A program made the position numbers and the translations under genes. Below, in pieces: positions 20,120 through 28,689 of a stretch of 64,000 nt of DNA. Position 1 is the first letter of the stretch. Each line of letters begins with the position of its first letter. Below the pieces are notes generated by a model. The model had not been told where the DNA came from. It saw nothing but the letters and a program-made list of their open reading frames with translations, and did no database searches. The stretch comes from Streptomyces sp. R44 (lineage in GTDB: Bacteria > Actinomycetota > Actinomycetes > Streptomycetales > Streptomycetaceae), in the NCBI RefSeq assembly GCF_041053105.1, contig NZ_CP163444.1, positions 7,534,501 to 7,598,500 on the forward strand, given 5' to 3'.

Positions 20120-21135
20120 CCACCGACCCCCAGGCAGTCCGGGACACGGTCGAACTCGTCACCGGCGCCTGGCGCACCCAGACCGTCCATGTCGCCGCCC
20201 GGCTGCGGCTGCCCGACCTGGTGGCCGAGGGGCACCGGGACCCGACGGCGCTCGCAGCGGCGACGGGGCTGCGCGAGGACCTCGTCCACCGGCTGCTGCG
20301 CCTGCTCGTCCTGCTCGGGGTGCTCGAGCCGGACGGCGACGGGAGAGTGGCCACCACACCGGTCGGAGAGCTGCTGCGGGACCGTCCGGGCTCGCTGCGC
20401 GACATGGCGCTGCTGTACGGGGAGGAGTTCTACCGGGCCTGGGAGCACGCGGAGTCGGCGCTGACCACCGGGACGTCCGGCTTCGAGCTGGCGTACGGCG
20501 AGCCGCTGCTGTCCTACCTCGCGGGCGACCGGGAGGCGGCGGGGCGCTTCCAGCGGGTGATGCAGGCCGGGCACGCCGTGTTCGACGCGGTGCCCGGTGT
20601 CCTGGACCTCGCGGGGCGCGAGCGGGTGGTGGACGTCGGCGGCGGCAGCGGCCGACTGCTCGCCGCAGTGCTGGCCGCCGCGCCTAGGGCTCGCGGCGTC
20701 CTCGTGGACCTGCCCCACACGCTGCCGCACGCCCGCGCCCATCTGGCGGCCACCGTGGGCCTGGACCGGGTGGAGCTGCACGGCCGGGACATGTTCGCCG
20801 AGCCGCTCCCGGCCGGCGGCGACGTCTATCTGCTCTCCCGCGTGCTCGGCGACTGGGACGACGGGAACTGCGTCCGGCTGCTGCGCCGCGTGCGGGCGGA
20901 ACTGTCGCCGCGGGCCCGGCTGCTGGTGGTGGAGCGGATGGTCACGGACGACGGATCGGGCCCGCTGGCCGCGCTGTGGGACCTGCACCTGCTGGTGGTC
21001 AACGGCGGCCGGCAGCGCACCTTGGACGACTACCGGACGCTGCTGCACCGCTCGGGCCTTGCTTTGGAACGGGTGGTGGAGCTGCCGCTGGAGACGAAGG
21101 GCCTGCTGGTCGCCGCGGCGGACGGTTCAGGATGA
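20116..21135 (+). CDS. phzM: PhzM-like phenazine N-methyltransferase
   Basis: The 339-residue SAM-dependent enzyme has an N-terminal dimerisation domain and a C-terminal Rossmann domain (VVDVGGGSGRLLAAVLAAAPRARGVLVDLP). Several stretches match Pseudomonas aeruginosa PhzM as I recall it: VTGAWRTQTVHVAARL, GSLRDMALLYGEEFYRAW, SGFELAYGE, GDVYLLSRVLGDWDD and ALWDLHLLVVNGGRQRT. PhzM methylates N5 of phenazine-1-carboxylate. It is the last gene of the operon, coupled by ATGA to phzA. No PhzS-type hydroxylase lies nearby, so the pathway may stop at or diverge from 5-methylphenazine-1-carboxylate. An O-methyltransferase role is the alternative. Confidence 0.85.
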   Translation: MTTDPQAVRDTVELVTGAWRTQTVHVAARLRLPDLVAEGHRDPTALAAATGLREDLVHRLLRLLVLLGVLEPDGDGRVATTPVGELLRDRPGSLRDMALLYGEEFYRAWEHAESALTTGTSGFELAYGEPLLSYLAGDREAAGRFQRVMQAGHAVFDAVPGVLDLAGRERVVDVGGGSGRLLAAVLAAAPRARGVLVDLPHTLPHARAHLAATVGLDRVELHGRDMFAEPLPAGGDVYLLSRVLGDWDDGNCVRLLRRVRAELSPRARLLVVERMVTDDGSGPLAALWDLHLLVVNGGRQRTLDDYRTLLHRSGLALERVVELPLETKGLLVAAADGSG

Positions 21136-21203
21136 GACCCAGTGCGCGGCGAGGGGCCGATCGGTGGCGTGCTCGATGCAGTCCGCGTCGTCCGGCACCG
21201 TGA

Positions 21204-22178
21204 TCAGCCGAGCCCGGCGTCCTCGCCGACGTGGTCCGGCAGGCCGAAGAGCGGAAAGAGGCGCTCTGTGTCACGGAAGGCCGTGATGCCGGCGATCCGG
21301 TCGCCGGAGAAGTCGATGACCTGCAGGGCCCAGGGTGTGTACCCGGGTCCGTCGGTGCGGGGGCGGTACTGGCCGAAGGCGGGGGTGCCGTTCGCCGTGG
21401 TCGGGATCAGTCGCGAGCCGCGGCAGCCGACGGCGGGCCCCGTCAGCCACGCCTGGATGTCGGGGACCCCGCGCATCCACTTCGCGTACGGGGGCAGGCA
21501 CAGGGTGGCATCGACGTGGAGCAGCATGTTCAGCTCCTCCATGTCGTGGCGCGAGAAAGCCCTGGCGTACCGCTCGGCCAGCACGCGACGGACGCCGTCG
21601 GACGGCTGCCCGAGCTGCCCGTCCGTTCCTCCGCGGCGGTCGGCCAGGGTGGTGCGGGCGCGCTGCAGGGCGCTGTTGGCCGAGGCGACGGTGGAGCCGT
21701 GCAGGTCGGCCACCTCACGGGCGGAGAAGCCCAGAACGTCCCGCAGGATCAGCGTGGCCCGCTGCCTGGGCGGCAGGTGCTGGAGCGCGGCGACGAACGC
21801 GAGCCGTACCGACTCGCCCGTCGTCGCGGACGCCTCCGGATCCCCGCTCGGGCAGGGCTCCACCCACAGGGCGGCGTCCTCCGCGGGCGCCGGCGGGGTG
21901 CCGCCGTCGCCGGGGCCGGCCAGGCCCATGGGCAGCGCCCGTCGCCTGCCCGAGGCGAGGGCGTCCAGGCAGACGTTCGTGGCGATGCGGTACACCCAGG
22001 ACCGCAGCGACGAGCGCCCCTCGAACCGGTCGATGCTCCGCCAGGCGCGGACCAGCGTCTCCTGTACGGCGTCCTCGGCCTCGGCGTACGACCCCAGCAT
22101 CCGGTAGCAGTAGCCGGTCAGCTCCCGCCGGTACTCCTCGATCCGGTCCATCGCCCCGTCCGCCACGGCGTCCCGCAT
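21204..22178 (-). CDS. ECF-like sigma factor with C-terminal SnoaL-type domain
   Basis: The 324-residue protein has sigma region 2 (ELTGYCYRMLGSYAEAEDAVQETLVRAWRSIDRFEGRSSLRSWVYRIATNVCLD) and region 4 (LQHLPPRQRATLILRDVLGFSAREVADLHGSTVASANSALQRARTTL). A C-terminal NTF2/SnoaL-like domain (RYARAFSRHDMEELNMLLHVDATLCLPPYAKWMRG) follows, as in the SigG/SigJ-type ECF groups. GGGGAGG precedes the ATG at 22178. No anti-sigma gene is adjacent; in these groups the SnoaL domain is thought to modulate activity. It converges on phzM and diverges from a methyltransferase gene. Confidence 0.9.
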   Translation of the reverse strand: MRDAVADGAMDRIEEYRRELTGYCYRMLGSYAEAEDAVQETLVRAWRSIDRFEGRSSLRSWVYRIATNVCLDALASGRRRALPMGLAGPGDGGTPPAPAEDAALWVEPCPSGDPEASATTGESVRLAFVAALQHLPPRQRATLILRDVLGFSAREVADLHGSTVASANSALQRARTTLADRRGGTDGQLGQPSDGVRRVLAERYARAFSRHDMEELNMLLHVDATLCLPPYAKWMRGVPDIQAWLTGPAVGCRGSRLIPTTANGTPAFGQYRPRTDGPGYTPWALQVIDFSGDRIAGITAFRDTERLFPLFGLPDHVGEDAGLG

Positions 22179-22338
22179 GTCCTCCCCTTCGACTCCGGGC
22201 CGGGCGTTCCCCGGCCGGGCCACCGCGCAACGATGTCACGGAAGTGAGGACGTCCCCGTGGTGCCGGAAAGCACGGGGCGGGTGGCCCGACTGTGGTACG
22301 AACCCCGGGTACGCACCCCGCGACGGAAGGAATGCGGA

Positions 22339-23010
22339 ATGGACCACGACGCCACGAAGGGGCGGCCGGTGTCGGCGGCCGAACTGTTCGACGGCCTGGG
22401 GATCGACTACGAGCGCGCCTTCGTCCGGCTGCCGGCCCAGCTGGCGGCGATCGAGTGGCTCACCGCACGGCTGGGCGCGGGAGCCAGGGTCCTCGACGTC
22501 GGCAGCGGTACGGGACGCCCGGTGGCCGACCTCCTGGTGCGCGCCGGCTGCGAGGTGACCGGCATCGACGTCTCCGGCGAGATGGTCGCCCTCGCGAGCG
22601 AGCAGGTGCCCGGGGCCCGCTTCGAACGGTGCGACGTACGGGTCTTCGACGCGCCGGACGGCGGCTTCGACGCGGTGTGCGCGTTCTTCCCGCTGATGAT
22701 GATGAGCCGCGCGGAGGCGGCCGCCTGTCTGAAGCGCATGGCCGGCTGGCTGGCGCCGGGCGGCTTCCTGGTGACGGCGACCGTGCCCGCGGACGTCGAG
22801 GACGTCGAGATCGTCTGGATGGAGCGCACGGTCAGGGTCTCCAGCTTCTCGGTGGCGGAGTACCTCCGGCTCCAGCGGGAGGACTGCGGCCTCGACGTGC
22901 TCCACCACGAGGTGTCGCTCTTCGACCCGGACGACGACCGCGCGGCGCCCGAGGAGCACCTCTTCACCTACGCGCGTCGCCCGGCCCCCGCGGGAGCGGC
23001 AAAGGCCTGA
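22339..23010 (+). CDS. Class I SAM-dependent methyltransferase
   Basis: The 223-residue protein has a full SAM-binding fold: motif I VLDVGSGTGRPVADLL, then VTGIDVSGEMVALA, FERCDVRVF and AGWLAPGGFLVTATVP. The C-terminal half has an MERTVRVSSFSVAEYLRLQ segment of unknown substrate specificity. GGAAGG lies eight bases before the ATG at 22339. It is transcribed away from the sigma factor gene and may be a target of it. The substrate cannot be inferred. Confidence 0.85.
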   Translation: MDHDATKGRPVSAAELFDGLGIDYERAFVRLPAQLAAIEWLTARLGAGARVLDVGSGTGRPVADLLVRAGCEVTGIDVSGEMVALASEQVPGARFERCDVRVFDAPDGGFDAVCAFFPLMMMSRAEAAACLKRMAGWLAPGGFLVTATVPADVEDVEIVWMERTVRVSSFSVAEYLRLQREDCGLDVLHHEVSLFDPDDDRAAPEEHLFTYARRPAPAGAAKA

Positions 23011-23020
23011 CGTATCGTCA

Positions 23021-23068
23021 ATTGACGGTGCATCAGTTATTGACGGTTCATCGGTCCGGTCACAGAAT
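23021..23068 (+). promoter_or_regulatory. Promoter with duplicated operator-like repeat before the ABC operon
   Basis: ATTGACGGTGCATC (23021-23034) and ATTGACGGTTCATC (23039-23052) are direct repeats with an 18-bp period and one mismatch. The second TTGACG (23040-23045) is 17 bases before CAGAAT (23063-23068), a reasonable -35/-10 pair, 26 bases before the GTG of the binding protein. The repeats would put a regulator on the -35 box. Confidence 0.55.
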
Positions 23069-23094
23069 GCGGTCACCCGACGGAGGGATCGCCC

Positions 23095-24342
23095 GTGCCT
23101 CGACCGTTGCGCCTCATCGCCGCCGCCTTCGCCCTGACGCTCGTCACAGCCTGCAACTCCGCCTCCAGCGGCGGGAGTACACCCTCCTCCGTACGCGGAG
23201 TGACCGCCGACACGATCAAGGTCGGTGGCATCGTCTCCATGACGACAGCCAGCGGCTACTCCAAGAAGGACACCGACCTCGGCGCACGGGCCCGCTACGA
23301 CCGGGCCAACGCCGAGGGCGGGGTCGACGGACGGAAGATCGAGTACCTGGGCGCCGAGGACGACGGCCAGGACCCCGCCAGGAACCTCGCGGCGGCCCGC
23401 AAGCTCGTCCAGCAGGACAAGGTCTTCGCCGTCTCCCCGATGAGCTCGGTCACCTTCGCCGGGGCCGACTTCCTCGACGCCCAGAAGGTCCCGACGGTGG
23501 GCTGGGGCACGCTCCCCTCGTTCTGCGGGCCCGCGCACCTCTACGGCTTCAACGGCTGCCTCGTCCCGATGCCCGGCGGCACCCTCAACCAGACCTGGCC
23601 CGAAGGGCTCGTGGCCGTCCTCGGCGGAGCCCGCGGCAAGTCCGTCGCGCTCATCGCCGGAGACAACGACGCCGGCAAGTTCGGCATCCGTACCTTCACC
23701 CAGGGCTTCAAGGCCGCCGGCTTCCAGGTGGCGTACGCCAAGGCCGTCGTGCCCGCGACCTCGATGCCCAGCGACTGGTCCGCGTACACCAAGGAGATCC
23801 TCCGCTCCGGCCCCGGCGGCGGCGCACCCGACGCCGTGGTCTCCGTGATGCAGACGCCGTACAACATCGGCCTGTTCACCGCGCTCAAGCGGACCGGCTA
23901 CAAGGGCGTCATCTCCGACCCGACGGACTACGACCCCGGGCTCCTCGCGAAGGACGCGACGAAGCAGGCCCTCGACGGGGTGCACGTGCTGCTGCAGTTC
24001 CAGCCCTTCGAGTCCGACAGCCCGGCGATGCGGCAGTTCAAGGCGGACATCAAGAAGGCCGCCGGCGGCAAGGACGTACCCCTCAACATGCACATGATGA
24101 CGGGGTACATGAGTGCCGACCTCTTCCTCTCGATCGCCGCGAAGGCCGGCAAGGACCTCACCGTCGAGTCCTTCCAGAAGGCCGCCGACGGCTTCTCCGA
24201 CACCGGGACGCTCGTGGGCGACCGCGCCGAGCCCAAGGGGAAGAAGGAGAGCTTCGGCTGCGGGGCGCTCGTCCGGCTGAAGAACGGGCGGTACGAGGTG
24301 GCCGTGCCCTTCAAGTGCTACCCGCCGATCCCCTTCGGCTGA
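23095..24342 (+). CDS. Branched-chain amino-acid-type ABC transporter substrate-binding lipoprotein
   Basis: The 415-residue lipoprotein begins with a signal ending in the lipobox LVTAC, so Cys19 or nearby is the lipidated residue. The mature part follows the LivJ/type-1 periplasmic fold (VTADTIKVGGIVSMT, ARYDRANAEGGVDGRKIEYLGAEDDGQDPARNLAAARKLVQQDKVFAV). The GTG at 23095 follows GGAGGG. It is the first gene of an operon with a fused permease-ATPase and a second ATPase. The ligand may be a branched-chain amino acid, an amide or an aromatic compound. Confidence 0.88.
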   Translation: MPRPLRLIAAAFALTLVTACNSASSGGSTPSSVRGVTADTIKVGGIVSMTTASGYSKKDTDLGARARYDRANAEGGVDGRKIEYLGAEDDGQDPARNLAAARKLVQQDKVFAVSPMSSVTFAGADFLDAQKVPTVGWGTLPSFCGPAHLYGFNGCLVPMPGGTLNQTWPEGLVAVLGGARGKSVALIAGDNDAGKFGIRTFTQGFKAAGFQVAYAKAVVPATSMPSDWSAYTKEILRSGPGGGAPDAVVSVMQTPYNIGLFTALKRTGYKGVISDPTDYDPGLLAKDATKQALDGVHVLLQFQPFESDSPAMRQFKADIKKAAGGKDVPLNMHMMTGYMSADLFLSIAAKAGKDLTVESFQKAADGFSDTGTLVGDRAEPKGKKESFGCGALVRLKNGRYEVAVPFKCYPPIPFG

Positions 24343-24354
24343 GGGGCGCGTCAC

Positions 24355-27198
24355 GTGGGTGACCTGCTGGGCTTCGTCCTGAGCGGGCTGGTCTCGGGCG
24401 CGCTGTACGCGCTGCTCGCGACCGGCCTCGTGCTGTCCTACTCCGCCTCCGGGCTCTTCAACTTCGCGCACGGCGCCACCGCCTACCTGTGCGCCCTCGC
24501 CTTCTACGAGCTCCACTCCGGCTTCGGCTGGCCTGCCGTTCCCACCGCGCTGCTCCTGGTGTTCGTGGTGGCGCCCGGCCTCGGCTGGGGCCTCGACCGG
24601 CTGATGTTCCGCAAACTGGCCGGGGTCGGCGAGACGGCGCAGATCGTGGCCACGATCGGTCTCCTCGTCGCGCTGCCCGCGGCCGGACTGTGGGTGGTCG
24701 AACTCCTGGAACGGGCGGGCGCCCCGGTGAAGCCCGCCGAGAACCAGTTCGGGCTGCCCGGCCTCGGGCCGAGCCCCGCCGTGTCCTGGCAGCCGCTCGA
24801 CGGCGTCGGCATCGACTCCGACCAGCTGATCACCTGGATCGCCACCGCCCTCGCGGCGGCCGGCCTGTGGGTCCTGATGCGGCACACCCGGCTCGGCCTG
24901 CGGCTGCGGGCTGCGGTCGACAACCGCGCGCTGACGGAGCTGCGGGGCATCAGCGCGGACCGGCTGTCCTCGGTCGCGTGGATGCTGTCCTCCGGCCTCG
25001 CGGGCCTCGCCGGTGTCCTCGCGACGCCGCTGCTCGGGCTCTCCGCGCACGACTACACGCTGTTCCTGTTCGTGTCGGCCACCGCGGCGGTCCTCGGACG
25101 CTTCGCGTCCGTGCCGCTCGCCTTCGCCGGCGGCCTCGGCCTCGGGGTGCTGCAGAACCTGGTGGCGGGGTACGCGTCGTTCGCCGAGGGCGTCACCGGC
25201 TTCCGCACCGCCGTACCGTTCCTCATCCTCTTCGCCGGTCTCGTCGCCCTGGGCCGGCGGCGGCGCCGTGCGGCGGGGACGGCGGCCGTGGACCCGCCGC
25301 CGGTCGAGTACCTCTCCGGGAAGGGCTGGGGCCGCCGCTGGGGCGCGTGGGTGGTGGCCGGCGTGCTCCTCGGCACGGCGTTCTACACCGTCACCACGCC
25401 CTTCTGGAGCGGGATCCTGGCGCAGGGGCTCGCCATCGGGCTCGTCTTCATGTCGTTCACGGTGGTCACCGGTCTCGGCGCGATGGTGTCGCTGGCCCAG
25501 GCGACGTTCGTGACCGGCGCCGCCCTCGTCGCGGGGCTGCTGATGAGCCACGGCTGGCCCTTCGTCGCCGCGGCGGCGGTCGGCACGGCGGCCGCCGCCC
25601 TGCTCGGCGCGGTGGTCGCGCTGCCCGCCCTCCGGCTCGGCGGCAGATCACTGGCCCTGGCCACCCTGGCGCTCGCCTTCCTGGCGGACCAGGTGCTCTT
25701 CCAGCTCGGATGGCTGCGCAACGGCGACACCGGGTGGGAGATCCCCCGGCCGGTGGCCGGACCGGTCGACCTGGGCGACGACCGGGCACTGGGGCTCGCC
25801 CTCGTGCTGCTCAGCGGCGCGGTCGTCGCGCTCCTCACCCGGCTGCGCGGCTCCCGCCGGGGCAGGGCCATGCTCGCGGTCCGCTCGGCACCGGAGGCCG
25901 CCGCCGCGTCAGGGGTGTCGGTCGTACGGACCAAGCTCCTGCTGTTCACGGTGTCGGCGGGCCTCGCGGGCTTCGGAGGGGTGCTCTACGCCTCGTACAA
26001 CACCAGGATCACGGCTACGGACTTCACGGCCATGACGGGCCTGGTGTGGCTCGCGGTCGTGGTCGCGGCGGGGGTGCGCAGGCCGCAGTTCGCGGTGGTG
26101 GCGGGGCTTGTCTTCGCGGTGGTCCCGCACCTGATGACGGAGTACGTGACGGAGTCCGCGCATCTCCCGGTGATCCTCTTCGGCCTGGCGGGCCTCGCTC
26201 TGGCGAACGACCCGGACGGCTACTGCGCGGCGCTCCCGTCGAGACTGGCGGCCCGGCGCGCGGCGAAGGCGGGGGCGGTCCGAGGGGGCGTGCCGGGGGA
26301 GGCCCGGGGGTTCGTGCCGGGTGCCCCCGCGCCGCGGAGCCGAGGCGGCGCCGCTGCCCGAGTGGGGGACGACCCGTACGAGCCGCACGCCGCCGCGGCC
26401 GGAGGCACCGCCCCGGGCACGGCCGACGTCCCGTACGAGCCGCACGCCGCCGCGGCCGGAGGCACCGCCCCGGGAACGGCCGACGGCCCCCGCGACGTGC
26501 CGAGCGTGCTCGAACTCGTCGCCGTACGCGCCGGGTACGGCGGTGCGCCCGTGCTGCACGGAGTGGATCTCGCGGTGCGCGGCGGTGAGGTGCTGGTGCT
26601 CCTCGGGCCCAACGGGGCCGGGAAGTCCACCCTCTGCCGGGTGGCGGCGGGGCTCCTCCGGCCCGCGGGGGGACGCGTACGGGTACGGGGCGAGGACGCC
26701 ACCCGCGACGCGGCCGTCGCCCGGGCGCGCCGCGGGGTCCGGCTGGCCCCCGAGGGACGGGGGATCTTCGCGGGACTGTCGATCGAGGAGAACCTGGCCC
26801 TCCAGCTGACGGAGGCCGAGGACCGCGACGCCGTGTACGAGCGGTTCCCCGCGCTCGCCGCCCGCCGTGCCGTCGCCGCGGGGTCCCTCTCGGGCGGCGA
26901 GCAGCAGCTCCTCGCCCTCGCGCCGCTCCTCCAGCGACCGCCGGCGGTCCTCGTCGCCGACGAACCGTCCCTCGGTCTCGCGCCGCGCGTCGTGGACGAG
27001 GTCTTCCGCATCCTGACCGAACTCCGCGGCCACGGCACCGCGTTGGTGCTCGTGGAGGAGAAGGCGGCCGAGGTGCTCGGCATCGCGGACACCGTCGCGT
27101 ACCTCGCACAGGGCGAGATCGCCTGGTCCGGGCCCCGGTCCGAGGTGGACCGGGACCGGCTCGCCGAGGCCTACCTGGGGACGGGAGTCCGCCGATGA
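24355..27198 (+). CDS. LivH-LivM-LivF fusion: two permeases and one ATPase in one chain
   Basis: This 947-residue polypeptide joins three normally separate subunits of a branched-chain amino-acid ABC importer. Residues 1 to about 300 are a LivH-type permease (SGLFNFAHGATAYL). Residues from about 330 to 630 are a LivM-type permease (GLGAMVSLAQATFVTGAAL). From about residue 715 there is a LivF-type ATPase with Walker A GPNGAGKSTLC, signature LSGGEQQLLALAPLL and Walker B VLVADEPSLGLAP. The linker holds a duplicated 19-residue PYEPHAAAAGGTAPGTADV unit. H-M fusion is frequent in actinomycetes; the added LivF is less usual. It overlaps the LivG gene by ATGA. Confidence 0.9.
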   Translation: MGDLLGFVLSGLVSGALYALLATGLVLSYSASGLFNFAHGATAYLCALAFYELHSGFGWPAVPTALLLVFVVAPGLGWGLDRLMFRKLAGVGETAQIVATIGLLVALPAAGLWVVELLERAGAPVKPAENQFGLPGLGPSPAVSWQPLDGVGIDSDQLITWIATALAAAGLWVLMRHTRLGLRLRAAVDNRALTELRGISADRLSSVAWMLSSGLAGLAGVLATPLLGLSAHDYTLFLFVSATAAVLGRFASVPLAFAGGLGLGVLQNLVAGYASFAEGVTGFRTAVPFLILFAGLVALGRRRRRAAGTAAVDPPPVEYLSGKGWGRRWGAWVVAGVLLGTAFYTVTTPFWSGILAQGLAIGLVFMSFTVVTGLGAMVSLAQATFVTGAALVAGLLMSHGWPFVAAAAVGTAAAALLGAVVALPALRLGGRSLALATLALAFLADQVLFQLGWLRNGDTGWEIPRPVAGPVDLGDDRALGLALVLLSGAVVALLTRLRGSRRGRAMLAVRSAPEAAAASGVSVVRTKLLLFTVSAGLAGFGGVLYASYNTRITATDFTAMTGLVWLAVVVAAGVRRPQFAVVAGLVFAVVPHLMTEYVTESAHLPVILFGLAGLALANDPDGYCAALPSRLAARRAAKAGAVRGGVPGEARGFVPGAPAPRSRGGAAARVGDDPYEPHAAAAGGTAPGTADVPYEPHAAAAGGTAPGTADGPRDVPSVLELVAVRAGYGGAPVLHGVDLAVRGGEVLVLLGPNGAGKSTLCRVAAGLLRPAGGRVRVRGEDATRDAAVARARRGVRLAPEGRGIFAGLSIEENLALQLTEAEDRDAVYERFPALAARRAVAAGSLSGGEQQLLALAPLLQRPPAVLVADEPSLGLAPRVVDEVFRILTELRGHGTALVLVEEKAAEVLGIADTVAYLAQGEIAWSGPRSEVDRDRLAEAYLGTGVRR
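26374..26487 (+). repeat. 57-bp tandem duplication in the fusion linker
   Basis: Two near-identical 57-bp units start at 26374 and 26431, each beginning CCGTACGAGCCGCACG. They encode two copies of a 19-residue Ala/Gly/Pro-rich segment between the LivM and LivF domains. The period is a multiple of three, so copy-number change would keep the frame and only alter tether length. Confidence 0.85.
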
Positions 27199-27980
27199 GC
27201 CGCACACTGCTCCGTGCGAGCGGGATCGACGTCCGCTTCGGCGGCGTCCACGCCCTGCGCGACGTGACCGTCTCCGTCGGCGCCGGTGAGATCTGCGGCC
27301 TCATCGGGCCGAACGGCGCGGGCAAGACGACACTCTTCGACGTGCTGTCGGGGATGCGACGGCCGGACGCGGGAGCGATCGCGTACGACGACGTGGACAT
27401 CACCCGCCGGTCCTCCGTCTGGCGGGCCCGGCACGGCATCCGCCGCACCTTCCAACGCCAGCAGCTCTTCGGCCAGTTGACCGTCGCGGACAATCTCGTC
27501 GTGGCGCAGGACTGGCGGGGCGGAGTACGGCCCGCCGCGCGCCGCCACCGGGAACGGGCCGCCGCCGTGCTCCGCGAGTGCGGGATCGACGCGCTGGCCG
27601 GCGCGTACGCGGGCGGCCTGCCCGTCGGACAGGCCCGCATGGTCGAGCTGGCCCGCGCGCTCGCCGATCCGCCCCGGGTCCTGCTCCTGGACGAGCCGGC
27701 ATCCGGCACGACCGCCGAGGAGCGTCGCAAACTGGCCGCCGTCATACGGCACATGGCCGACGAGGAGAACTGTGCGGTGCTGCTCGTCGAGCACAACGTG
27801 TCCTTCGTGATGGAGCTGTGCTCACGGGTCGTCGTGCTCGACCTCGGCCGGATCCTCGCCGAGGGGACGGCGGCCGAGGTCCGCGCGGACCCGGCGGTGC
27901 GGGAGGCGTACCTCGGAGCCGGCCCCGGAAGCGCGGACGACGAGCACCCCGACCGGTCTCCGTCCCCGCCGGGCCCGTGA
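27195..27980 (+). CDS. LivG-type ABC transporter ATP-binding protein
   Basis: The 261-residue ATPase has Walker A GPNGAGKTTLFDVLSG, the LivG-type insert region HGIRRTFQRQQLFGQLTVADNLVVAQ, a poorly conserved signature (AGGLPVGQARMVELARAL) and Walker B VLLLDEPASGT. With the LivHMF fusion and the binding lipoprotein it completes the importer: two permease domains, two ATPase domains and one binding protein. The C-terminal tail is Asp/Pro-rich. It is coupled to the fusion gene by ATGA. Confidence 0.92.
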   Translation: MSRTLLRASGIDVRFGGVHALRDVTVSVGAGEICGLIGPNGAGKTTLFDVLSGMRRPDAGAIAYDDVDITRRSSVWRARHGIRRTFQRQQLFGQLTVADNLVVAQDWRGGVRPAARRHRERAAAVLRECGIDALAGAYAGGLPVGQARMVELARALADPPRVLLLDEPASGTTAEERRKLAAVIRHMADEENCAVLLVEHNVSFVMELCSRVVVLDLGRILAEGTAAEVRADPAVREAYLGAGPGSADDEHPDRSPSPPGP

Positions 27981-28048
27981 CCGGGGTACTGCCGAGTCGT
28001 CCGCGTGTGAGGTTTGAGTCGAAAGCTCCGTCCGCCCACCATGGAGGC

Positions 28049-28471
28049 ATGAGCCACGCATTCCAGACCCGCACCCTCGACATCGCCACGGGCGCCGCGG
28101 AAACCGTCTACGACCTGACCCGTGAGTGCTCCTCCTTCCTGGCCGAGGTGGCACAGGGCGGAGACGGGCTCCTGAACGTCTTCACACCGCACGCGACCAC
28201 GGGGGTGGCGCTGATCGAGACGGGTTCGGGCAGCGACCGCGACCTTCTGGCCGCCCTGCACCAGCTCCTCCCCGCGGACGAACGCTGGCAGCACCGCCAC
28301 GGAAGCGCGGGCCACGGCCGGGACCACGTGCTGCCGGCGATCGTTCCGCCCCACGCGACGATCCCGGTGATCGGCGGTGAACTTGCCTTGGGCACCTGGC
28401 AGTCGGTGTGCCTGGTGGACACCAACAAGGACAACCCCAACCGCCAGGTGAGGCTGAGCTTCCTGGGCTGA
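28049..28471 (+). CDS. YjbQ-family protein (UPF0047)
   Basis: The 140-residue protein has the family motifs TPHATTGVALIETGSGSDRD and HGSAGHGRDHVLPAIVPPHATIPVIGGELALGTWQSVCLVD, with conserved His and Glu residues forming a possible metal/phosphate site. Weak thiamine-phosphate synthase activity is the only biochemical role I know of for the family. GGAGG sits directly before the ATG. The last 31 coding bases are repeated at 36434-36464, marking this gene as the probable integration target of the island to its right. Confidence 0.9.
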   Translation: MSHAFQTRTLDIATGAAETVYDLTRECSSFLAEVAQGGDGLLNVFTPHATTGVALIETGSGSDRDLLAALHQLLPADERWQHRHGSAGHGRDHVLPAIVPPHATIPVIGGELALGTWQSVCLVDTNKDNPNRQVRLSFLG

Positions 28472-28492
28472 TCGAGTCGATCAAGATCGTCC
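28441..28492 (+). repeat. Left direct repeat (end of the yjbQ gene)
   Basis: The first 36 bases are identical to 36434-36469, and the full 52 bases differ at three positions. The copy includes the last ten yjbQ codons, the stop and 21 downstream bases. Confidence 0.85.
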
Positions 28493-28689
28493 TGGGTGTG
28501 GCCGCCGATTCTCCTCACGCTCCGGCGAAACGGGGGAAAGATGCGCGGTACCAGCATGAATGAATCCGGTTCGGGGTTCCGATGGGCGAGTGCTCGTACG
28601 GTCGATCCGGGGAACCATGCGGGGGAGGGAAAGCGTGTACACACGGGACACGGGGGAGGCCCCCGGTACGACGTCGGGGAGGCGGGTCG

